Shown here piece by piece: positions 1-5,291 of a stretch of 7,044 nucleotides of DNA. Numbering within the stretch: position 1 is the stretch's first letter; each line of letters starts with the position of its first letter. Location of the stretch: NCBI GenBank assembly GCA_016295275.1, contig JAEDLN010000126.1:1-7044 (forward strand), given 5' to 3'. The translations under genes were made by a program, and so were the position numbers. The notes under the pieces were generated by a model. That model did no database searches, was not told where the DNA came from, and was given only the letters and a program-made list of their open reading frames with translations. Source of the DNA: Kiritimatiellia bacterium (GTDB lineage Bacteria; Verrucomicrobiota; Kiritimatiellia; RFP12; UBA3636).

Positions 1-16
1 ACCGGGAGAATAACGG

Positions 17-48
17 AAAAACGGCAACCGACACAAGGACGGTTGCCG
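17..48 (-). terminator. Rho-independent terminator after rplS
   Basis: A perfect 9-bp inverted repeat pairs CGGCAACCG (22-30) with CGGTTGCCG (40-48) around a 9-nt loop (31-39). Read on the minus strand, the stem is followed at once by five T (A17-A21 on the plus strand) and begins 28 nt after the rplS stop codon. The AAAA at 17-20 can also pair with TTTT at 50-53, so the element may work in both directions. This is the likely end of the rpsP-trmD-rplS transcript. Confidence 0.9.
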
Positions 49-75
49 CTTTTCGTGTAGAAACAGGCGCTGTCT

Positions 76-435
76 TTACTTCGACGATTCGACCGAACGG
101 GTCCGAAGACGAGCCGCCTTGCCCTTGAGCGCGCGGAGATAGTAAAGCTTCGCACGACGAACATGCGAATGGCTCTCTACAACGACCTTTTCGATGTGCG
201 GAGAATGAACCGGGAAAACCTTTTCAACGCCAACGCCGAAAGCGACGTGACGAACGGTAAAGGTTTCGTTGGCACCGGCGCCCTTACGAGCGATGACGGT
301 TCCGTCAAACGCCTGCGTACGGGTCTTGTCGCCTTCCTTGATCTTGACGTAAACGCGGACGGAATCGCCGATTTCGAAGGAAGGAACGTCCTTCTTCAGG
401 CCTTCGGCCGTGATGGAGTCGAGGATGTTGCTCAT
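76..435 (-). CDS. rplS: 50S ribosomal protein L19
   Basis: This 119-aa protein matches L19, which sits at the interface of the 30S and 50S subunits and contributes to intersubunit bridges (family knowledge). Visible landmarks are the N-terminal F20-E-I-G-D24 segment leading into a basic SH3-like beta barrel, F43-D-G-T-V-I-A-R-K-G52, the F59-T-V-R62 strand, V73-F-P-V-H-S-P79, and the basic C-terminal helix R93-R-A-K-L-Y-Y-L-R101. The length is normal for the family. The start is supported by an AGGAG ribosome-binding site at 445-449, 9 nt upstream. That site overlaps the trmD stop codon, so the two genes are 12 nt apart and probably translationally coupled. It is the last gene of the rpsP-trmD-rplS unit and is followed by an intrinsic terminator. 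The protein ends with a short polar tail after the basic helix. Confidence 0.97.
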   Translation of the reverse strand: MSNILDSITAEGLKKDVPSFEIGDSVRVYVKIKEGDKTRTQAFDGTVIARKGAGANETFTVRHVAFGVGVEKVFPVHSPHIEKVVVESHSHVRRAKLYYLRALKGKAARLRTRSVESSK

Positions 436-444
436 GTCTGATTA

Positions 445-449
445 CTCCT
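445..449 (-). promoter_or_regulatory. rplS ribosome-binding site overlapping trmD stop
   Basis: The minus strand reads AGGAG 9 nt before the rplS ATG. The trmD stop codon TAG (448-450) shares bases with this site, so ribosomes ending trmD would sit on the rplS initiation region. This supports both the rplS start and the position of the trmD stop, and hence the reality of the unusual TrmD tail. Confidence 0.8.
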
Positions 450-1290
450 ATGTTGCAATGCCCGGCGGATCGGAGGGGTCCCGGTCACGGGGTGCAATCG
501 AGCGGGATGATGGTTTGGTTGATGGAATAGTGGAAACAGGGTCACGGCGTCTGCGGCGCTTGGGTGGAGGCGGGGGACGCGGAAGTCCCATTTTGGCAGC
601 CAAGTCGGGGCGCCGTTCCAAGGTAATCCGTTCGGCCTGCTCCTTTCGCCATTTGGCGACGGCGGCGTGATTGCCGCTTTGCAGGACCTCCGGAACCCGG
701 AGTCCGCGGTATTCGGGCGGACGTGTGTATTGGGGAAAGTCCAAAAGACCGGTCTCGAAGGATTCGTCCTGTGTCGCGCCTTCTCCGCCGAGAACGCCCG
801 GCAAAAGGCGAACGATGGCATCGAGCATGACGGCGGCGGGCAGGACCCCGTTTGTGAGAACGTAATCGCCGATGGAATACTCCTCCGGCTGAAGGATTTG
901 TCTCACGCGGTCATCGATGCCTTCATAGTGTCCGCAGAGAAAAACAAGATGCTTTTCCTGCGAAAGCCTGCGGGCATCGGCTTGGACAAACGGTTTTCCC
1001 GATGGGGTCATCATCAGCAATTTCGTATCGGACCGAAGGACCGATTCAACGGCTCGCACGAGCGGATCGGGCATCATAACCATTCCGGGACCTCCGCCAT
1101 ACGGGCGGTCGTCCGTCGAACGGTGTTTTCCCGATGCAAAATCGCGCGGGTTGACGATTCCCCACGAAAATGCACCCATTTTTGCGGCCCGGCCAATCAT
1201 GCTTTCGCCTAGATATCCGCGAATCATTTCCGGAAACTCCGTAACGATTTCGATCCGGAGACTCTGGAGAGGCTGATCGGCGTTTTCCAT
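448..1290 (-). CDS. trmD: tRNA (guanine(37)-N1)-methyltransferase TrmD, with an unusual C-terminal tail
   Basis: TrmD uses S-adenosylmethionine to methylate G37, next to the anticodon, and so helps prevent +1 frameshifting. The SPOUT trefoil-knot core is clear: I13-E-I-V-T-E-F-P-E-M22, the glycine-rich R62-P-Y-G-G-G-P-G-M70, L118-C-G-H-Y-E-G-I-D-D-R-V129, and the cofactor-binding Y138-S-I-G-D-Y-V-L-T-N-G-V149. The region of the catalytic Asp of E. coli TrmD falls in D175-E-S-F178; a gapless alignment by eye puts Glu there, which should be checked. G181-L-L-D-F-P-Q-Y-T-R-P191 and L203-Q-S-G-N-H208 follow. The conserved part ends near residue 234. The last 45 residues or so are unlike the family: five prolines (239-243), Lys, five arginines (245-249), then a Ser/Pro/Arg/Asp tail. 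At 280 aa it exceeds the 255 aa of E. coli TrmD. No clear ribosome-binding site precedes the ATG, and no other in-frame start is better. Confidence 0.95.
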   Translation of the reverse strand: MENADQPLQSLRIEIVTEFPEMIRGYLGESMIGRAAKMGAFSWGIVNPRDFASGKHRSTDDRPYGGGPGMVMMPDPLVRAVESVLRSDTKLLMMTPSGKPFVQADARRLSQEKHLVFLCGHYEGIDDRVRQILQPEEYSIGDYVLTNGVLPAAVMLDAIVRLLPGVLGGEGATQDESFETGLLDFPQYTRPPEYRGLRVPEVLQSGNHAAVAKWRKEQAERITLERRPDLAAKMGLPRPPPPPKRRRRRDPVSTIPSTKPSSRSIAPRDRDPSDPPGIAT

Positions 1291-1335
1291 CGCGAATCGA
1301 TGAAGCTGGACCCGAAAAAGGGCGCCCGGGCAACA
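1291..1335. other. rpsP-trmD intergenic spacer, where rimM is usually found
   Basis: This 45-nt spacer has no room for a gene. In many bacteria rimM (16S rRNA processing factor) lies between rpsP and trmD; here it does not. The minus strand contains the self-complementary GGGCGCCC (1320-1327) followed directly by TTTTT, with CCCG and CGGG boxes that could pair around it. That resembles a weak attenuator but is not a convincing hairpin terminator. Confidence 0.6.
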
Positions 1336-1671
1336 CTAGCCGGCGGCGGCAGCGGCCTTGGCGGCCTTAGCCAGCTTGGCTTTCTTGCCCTTGGAAATCT
1401 TCTGGTGCGTGCGATCGTTTTGGCCGTTCTCGGCGCGCTTCTGGCGCTTCAAAAGAGAATCGACGACCGGGCTGACCTGTGCACCGACGCTCTTCCAATA
1501 GGCAATGCGCTCGAGCTTGAGCTCGAAGTTCTTGCCGGGCATCTGGGGGTCATACCAGCCGAGATTTTCAATGAAACGACCGTCGCGGGGGAAACGGGTG
1601 TCAGCTGCAACAACGCGGAAAGAAAGGTCGCGGTTGGCGCCGACGCGAGTAAGGCGAACTTTTACGGACAT
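1336..1671 (-). CDS. rpsP: 30S ribosomal protein S16
   Basis: S16 binds 16S rRNA early in 30S assembly and stabilises the body of the subunit (family knowledge). The family signature is near the N-terminus: V3-K-V-R-L-T-R-V-G-A12, followed by F18-R-V-V-A-A-D-T25 and P28-R-D-G-R-F-I-E-N-L-G-W-Y-D-P42. E54-R-I-A-Y-W-K60 and V62-G-A-Q65 lead to a helix ending at L73-L-K-R76. A typical S16 is 80-90 aa and ends near there. This one has 111 aa, with a roughly 35-residue lysine- and alanine-rich tail ending in K-A-A-K-A-A-A-A-A-G, probably disordered and RNA-contacting (inference). The ATG has a good ribosome-binding site (AGAGGA, 1677-1682) 5 nt upstream. It is the first gene of the rpsP-trmD-rplS unit. 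A structured leader lies upstream, separated from argG by a terminator. Confidence 0.96.
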   Translation of the reverse strand: MSVKVRLTRVGANRDLSFRVVAADTRFPRDGRFIENLGWYDPQMPGKNFELKLERIAYWKSVGAQVSPVVDSLLKRQKRAENGQNDRTHQKISKGKKAKLAKAAKAAAAAG

Positions 1672-1794
1672 GGATATCCTCTGTCGTGAACGTTACGTTT
1701 GATAGAACGATGGGAATGCAAAAAAGAAACGATGCGGAGAATCCGCGTAGTCATGAGTTGCCGATTCTCCCAAAAACCGCGCAAAAAATCCAGC
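1672..1794 (-). promoter_or_regulatory. rpsP leader / promoter region with an 8-bp inverted repeat
   Basis: Transcription of rpsP must start in this stretch, because a strong terminator for argG lies just upstream of it. I found no pair of boxes close to the sigma-70 consensus; the best -10-like word is TATCAA on the minus strand around 1698-1703, with a poor -35. The region contains a perfect 8-bp inverted repeat, GGAGAATC (1736-1743) with GATTCTCC (1763-1770), with a 19-nt loop. In the minus-strand transcript it would be a leader hairpin 65-99 nt before the rpsP ATG, followed 8 nt later by a T-rich stretch. It could be a regulatory leader or an operator. Confidence 0.4.
1677..1682 (-). promoter_or_regulatory. 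rpsP ribosome-binding site
   Basis: AGAGGA on the minus strand, 5 nt before the rpsP ATG. It fixes the S16 start at the residue expected from the family (Met-Ser-Val-Lys-Val-Arg). Confidence 0.75.
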
Positions 1795-1828
1795 AAAAAA
1801 ATACCCACCCCCCAAAACAGGCGGGTAT
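1795..1828 (-). terminator. Rho-independent terminator of the arg operon
   Basis: ATACCC (1801-1806) pairs with GGGTAT (1823-1828). After one mismatch, two more C-G pairs (1808-1809 with 1820-1821) extend the stem around a 10-nt loop. On the minus strand the stem runs into a tract of seven T (1795-1801, the last pairing in the stem). It lies about 40 nt after the argG stop and separates the arg genes from rpsP. Confidence 0.85.
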
Positions 1829-1858
1829 CACGCGCCGAAAATGATGTTCCGGCGCGTG
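1829..1858 (-). other. Hairpin directly after argG
   Basis: A perfect 9-bp stem (1829-1837 with 1850-1858, core CGCGCCG/CGGCGCG) has a 12-nt loop and begins 8 nt after the argG stop. No T-tract follows it on the minus strand; instead it directly abuts the terminator stem at 1801-1828. It probably protects the 3' end of the mRNA or assists termination (inference). Confidence 0.7.
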
Positions 1859-1866
1859 GAAAACCC

Positions 1867-3111
1867 TTAGAAGGTATGAATCTGACCGGCCTTTGCCATG
1901 GAACGGGCCTCGACCGACTGGATTTCGGCAAAGCCCTGGCTGGAGACGGGATTCAGGCCCTTCTGGGCGTCCTCCATCGAGGCATTTTCCTCGAAGTAGA
2001 GGGAACCTTTGACGCCCGTCAGACTCTGGAAGAGGATATTCCCCTTGTAAAGTCCGACCTGCACCGTTCCGGTGGCATAGGCGGCGAAGGTATCGACGGC
2101 GGCAAATGCGGCCTGCGTGGCAAGGTCGTAGTAGCGTCCGTCGTAAATCTGGTTGGCAATAAAGCGGGACATCTCCTCGAAGATGCCGGTTGCGCGGCGG
2201 TCCAAAATCGCCTGGTAAATGTACCGGAGGGCTTTGCCGAGCAGCTCCATGCCGGGCGCCTCGTAGACGCCGCGGGATTTCGTCCCGATGATGCGGTTCT
2301 CGAGCGCATGGGAAAGACCGATGCCGTTCCGGCCGCCGATGGTGTTGGCTTCGATCAGGAGATCGAACGGTTCGAGCTTCTTGCCATTGAGGGCGACGGG
2401 GCGGCCCTTCTCAAAATCAATGGTCACGGTTTCGATGGCATCGGGAGCCGTCATCGGCCAGGAACCCATCGTGGTTTCGACGATCGTCATCGCCGTCTGC
2501 ATCGATTCGAGATCCTCTGCTTCGTGGGAAAGACCGGCGATATTGCAGTCCGTCGAATAGCGCTTCTTCCCGCCGGGGAATGCGACGATGCCGTGCTTGG
2601 CGAGATATTCGCACATCTGGGTACGGCCGGGAAATTCCTTGAGCAGCTCCGCGTCGCGCCAAGGCGCATAGACTTCCATCTCGGGCGCGAACTGGTTCGT
2701 ATAGCGCTCGAACCGCATCTGGTCGTTGCCACGACCTGTCGCACCATGGACGAGCGTATCGATGCCGTGTTCCTTCATGGCCTTGACGATTTCCACGACC
2801 GTGACGGCACGGCCGATGCCGGTCGAGTTCCAGTAGCCGCCGTCGTAGGTGGCTTCCGCCATGATGGTGCGGAAGCAGGCTTCCGCCATCGGCTTGCGGA
2901 TATCCACCACAATGGTGTCTACGCCGCAAGGCGCCATCTTCTTGACGACGTCGTGAATGTCTTTTTCATCGGGCTGGCCCAAGTCCGCCGTGAAGCAGAG
3001 AACCTGAGCGCCGGCCTCGCGCAAACGCGTGGCGATTGTTTTCGAATCGAGACCGCCGGAAACGCAAATGCCGATTTTGCGGTCTTTCATATCCTTGACG
3101 GTGAGTGCCAT
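1867..3111 (-). CDS. argG: Argininosuccinate synthase
   Basis: The enzyme joins citrulline and aspartate with ATP to give argininosuccinate, the penultimate step of arginine synthesis in the cytoplasm. The PP-loop ATP-binding motif is S18-G-G-L-D-S23, and T41-A-D-L-G-Q-P-D-E49 follows, as in the E. coli-like class. Other conserved blocks are H122-G-A-T-G-R-G-N-D-Q-M-R-F-E-R136, Y185-S-T-D-C-N190, S195-H-E-A-E-D-L201, E254-A-N-T-I-G-G-R261 and N272-R-I-I-G-T-K-S-R-G-V-Y-E-A-P-G287. The protein has 414 aa; the E. coli enzyme has 447. I chose the ATG at 3111 because AGAAGGAA (3119-3126) lies 7 nt upstream. The in-frame ATG at 3150 lacks such a site and would add 13 residues not expected in the family. 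It follows argD by 54 nt and is probably the last gene of the arg operon. The motif reads S-G-G-L-D-S-K rather than the commoner S-G-G-L-D-T-S. Confidence 0.96.
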   Translation of the reverse strand: MALTVKDMKDRKIGICVSGGLDSKTIATRLREAGAQVLCFTADLGQPDEKDIHDVVKKMAPCGVDTIVVDIRKPMAEACFRTIMAEATYDGGYWNSTGIGRAVTVVEIVKAMKEHGIDTLVHGATGRGNDQMRFERYTNQFAPEMEVYAPWRDAELLKEFPGRTQMCEYLAKHGIVAFPGGKKRYSTDCNIAGLSHEAEDLESMQTAMTIVETTMGSWPMTAPDAIETVTIDFEKGRPVALNGKKLEPFDLLIEANTIGGRNGIGLSHALENRIIGTKSRGVYEAPGMELLGKALRYIYQAILDRRATGIFEEMSRFIANQIYDGRYYDLATQAAFAAVDTFAAYATGTVQVGLYKGNILFQSLTGVKGSLYFEENASMEDAQKGLNPVSSQGFAEIQSVEARSMAKAGQIHTF

Positions 3112-3118
3112 GGATGAA

Positions 3119-3126
3119 TTCCTTCT
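3119..3126 (-). promoter_or_regulatory. argG ribosome-binding site (decides the start)
   Basis: The minus strand reads AGAAGGAA, 7 nt before the ATG at 3111. This selects Met-Ala-Leu-Thr-Val as the N-terminus over the longer in-frame reading that begins at 3150. Confidence 0.75.
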
Positions 3127-3165
3127 GATAGAGATCGTTGGTGAGAACAAAATTGCGTATGCCGC

Positions 3166-4377
3166 TTAGGCCTCTTCTTCGTCGAAGAGAATCGAAAGCG
3201 CTTCCTGGATCATATCCAAACCTTCGTCCAGATCCTTGTCCGAAAGGGTCAGCGGAGGGAGGAAACGGACGACATTCGGACCGGCGACGCAAGCCAGCAT
3301 GCCGCCGTTGCGCAGCTCTTCGAGCATTTCCGCCGCACGCGGCTCGGCAAAGACGAGTCCGAGCAGAAGCCCCTTGCCGCGGACGGCGAGCAGGCCATCG
3401 TACTTCTCGACAAGCTGCTCCAGTCCCTTGCGGAACAGCTCGCCATACTGCTCGACATGATCGAGCACCTTCTCTTCTTCGAAAACCCGGAGAACGGCAA
3501 GCGCGGCGGCGCAAGCAACAGGGTTGCCGCCAAAAGTCGATCCGTGGGAACCGGGCGTAAAGACATCGCTGAACTCGGGCGCCGCAAGAAGCGCGCCAAG
3601 CGGCAACCCGCCGCCGAGAGCCTTCGCCATCGTGCAGAGATCCGGACGGACGCCATAATGCTCGAAGGCGAACATCTTGCCCGTGCGACCCATGCCGCAC
3701 TGGATTTCATCGCACATCATGAGCAGCTTCTTCTCATCGCACAAAGCGCGAATTCCCTGCACGAATTCGGGATCGGCGGGAATGACGCCGCCTTCCCCCT
3801 GAACACACTCGAACAGAATGCCGACCGTCTTGTCCGTCACGGCGGCCTTGACCGACTCGAGATCGTTGAATTCGGCAAAAACAAAGCCGGGCATCAAAGG
3901 ATCGTAGCCCTTCTGGACCTTGCTCTGACCCGTCGCGGAGAGCGTGGCCAGCGTCCGTCCGTGGAAGCTCTGGCGCATGCAGACGATTTCATAGCGACCG
4001 CCGTTGGCAGAACCCCAGAGACGCGCCAATTTGATCATCGCCTCGTTTGCTTCGGCTCCGGAATTGGAGAAGAATACCTTGCCGCCGAGACCGAGCTTGG
4101 AGAGTTTCTCCGCAAGCTGGCCGACCGTCGGCGTATAGAAAAGATTCGAAGAGTGGACCAACTGCTCGGCCTGCGTTTTGATGGCCTCGACGACAGCCGG
4201 ATGCGCGTGACCAAGCGCCACGACGGAGATGCCGGAGGTGAAATCCAAGTACTGGTTGCCGTTTGGACACATGGCACGGCTCCCACGCCCACGTACGATC
4301 GTATCCTTCCGCACATAGGTGTTCATTTGATACTTGTCGCAGAGAGCTGCGGCATCGATGTTATTCTCGTTTGTCAT
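3166..4377 (-). CDS. argD: Acetylornithine aminotransferase
   Basis: This PLP-dependent class-III aminotransferase converts N-acetylglutamate semialdehyde and glutamate into N-acetylornithine and 2-oxoglutarate; some family members also act in lysine synthesis. Visible motifs are L44-D-F-T-S-G-I50, G56-H-A-H-P60, the phosphate-binding S106-G-A-E-A-N111, S137-F-H-G-R-T142, F189-E-C-V-Q-G-E-G196, and D223-E-I-Q226, whose Asp contacts the PLP ring nitrogen. The PLP Schiff-base lysine is K252 in M250-A-K-A-L-G-G-G257, and T281-F-G-G-N-P286 follows. All key residues are present, and 403 aa is the usual length. The ATG overlaps the argB stop in an ATGA arrangement. No strong ribosome-binding site is visible, so translation is probably coupled to argB. 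A related role (ornithine or succinylornithine aminotransferase) cannot be excluded from sequence alone, but the context favours argD. Confidence 0.95.
   Translation of the reverse strand: MTNENNIDAAALCDKYQMNTYVRKDTIVRGRGSRAMCPNGNQYLDFTSGISVVALGHAHPAVVEAIKTQAEQLVHSSNLFYTPTVGQLAEKLSKLGLGGKVFFSNSGAEANEAMIKLARLWGSANGGRYEIVCMRQSFHGRTLATLSATGQSKVQKGYDPLMPGFVFAEFNDLESVKAAVTDKTVGILFECVQGEGGVIPADPEFVQGIRALCDEKKLLMMCDEIQCGMGRTGKMFAFEHYGVRPDLCTMAKALGGGLPLGALLAAPEFSDVFTPGSHGSTFGGNPVACAAALAVLRVFEEEKVLDHVEQYGELFRKGLEQLVEKYDGLLAVRGKGLLLGLVFAEPRAAEMLEELRNGGMLACVAGPNVVRFLPPLTLSDKDLDEGLDMIQEALSILFDEEEA
4374..4377 (-). other. argB/argD ATGA start-stop overlap
   Basis: On the minus strand the four bases ATGA hold both the argD start (ATG, 4375-4377) and the argB stop (TGA, 4374-4376). 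This is the typical layout for translational coupling within an operon. Confidence 0.9.
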
Positions 4378-5258
4378 ATGGATTTTACTATCTGAGTTCC
4401 TACGCCCTTGGTCGTGAAAATTTCAAGCAACAAAGAATGCGGCATGCGTCCATCGACGAGATGGACCTTGCGGACGCCTGCCTGAAGTGCCTCCAGACAG
4501 GATTCGATCTTCGGCAACATGCCGCCGGAAATCACTCCTTCGCGAATCAACCCGGGAACCTGGTCGATGGGGAGCGTTTCAATGAGAGAACCGCGGTCGG
4601 AAGGATCGCGCAACAGCCCCGGCACATCCGAGACATACGCCAGCTTCCTGGACGGGAGCGCCTTTGCCAATGCGGCAGCGGCGGTATCTGCATTGATATT
4701 GTACACATGACCGTCCGAACCAAGGCCCAACGGACAAATCACGGGAATTTTGCGGGTCTGGAGAAGCGCCCGGACCGGGCCGGTATCGACCCATGTCGGC
4801 GTTCCGACGTAACCCCAATCGAATACCTTGCCGGAATCGGGGTCCTGTGCCGTTTTCTTGACCGCGAAAAAGATGCGATCCCCCGGGAGCTGGGCAGCCG
4901 AAACCAGCTTTTCCGGAAGAAGAGAGGCAATCTGGCGATTGACCTGATTTTTGATGACATCCTCGACAATGCGCATCGAGGCCTCGTCCGTCACGCGCAA
5001 CCCCTGCACGAACTGCGTCTCGAGCCCCGATTCCTTCAAGGCCCGCGAAATGGCTTTTCCGCCGCCGTGGACGACAATGGGCAGCATCCCGACGATGCTC
5101 ATGAACGCGACGTCCATCAGCGTCGACTTCAAGGCTTCCACGTCCTCCTGGACGGAGCCGCCGAGCTTGACGACGATGATCTCGTCCCTGAAATCGGCAA
5201 TGTACGGCATCGCCTCAATCAGGACTTCGGCTTTTTGAATGTAATCGGTTAGTTCCAT
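4374..5258 (-). CDS. argB: Acetylglutamate kinase
   Basis: The enzyme phosphorylates N-acetylglutamate with ATP, the second step and often the controlled step of arginine synthesis. It is an amino-acid kinase fold protein of 294 aa. Visible motifs are K31-L-G-G-S35 (ATP phosphates), H64-G-G-G-K68, N187-I-N-A-D191, which matches the E. coli catalytic/metal Asp162 segment, S210-D-V-P-G-L-L216, and G245-G-M-L-P-K250, which matches E. coli Lys217. It has a helix of about 25 residues before the kinase core (including M17-P-Y-I-A-D-F-R24) and a C-terminal H266-L-V-D-G-R-M-P-H-S274 segment. Both are features of the hexameric, arginine-inhibited kinases and are absent from the 258-aa E. coli enzyme, so feedback inhibition by arginine is likely (inference). 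It starts 33 nt after argJ and overlaps argD by 4 nt. No clear ribosome-binding site precedes the ATG; starting at Met17 would remove the N-terminal helix. Confidence 0.96.
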   Translation of the reverse strand: MELTDYIQKAEVLIEAMPYIADFRDEIIVVKLGGSVQEDVEALKSTLMDVAFMSIVGMLPIVVHGGGKAISRALKESGLETQFVQGLRVTDEASMRIVEDVIKNQVNRQIASLLPEKLVSAAQLPGDRIFFAVKKTAQDPDSGKVFDWGYVGTPTWVDTGPVRALLQTRKIPVICPLGLGSDGHVYNINADTAAAALAKALPSRKLAYVSDVPGLLRDPSDRGSLIETLPIDQVPGLIREGVISGGMLPKIESCLEALQAGVRKVHLVDGRMPHSLLLEIFTTKGVGTQIVKSI

Positions 5259-5291
5259 GAATCAAAAAACTGCATCGGGAGCGGACCTTCG

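Noticed and set aside
1699..3117. A long plus-strand frame opposite argG (472 codons)
   Set aside because: It is complementary to conserved argG codons, has low-information His/Arg/Gly/Asp-rich sequence and no ribosome-binding site.
3112..3150. Longer ArgG N-terminus starting at 3150
   Set aside because: The ATG at 3111 has a good ribosome-binding site at the right distance, and the extra 13 residues have no family counterpart.
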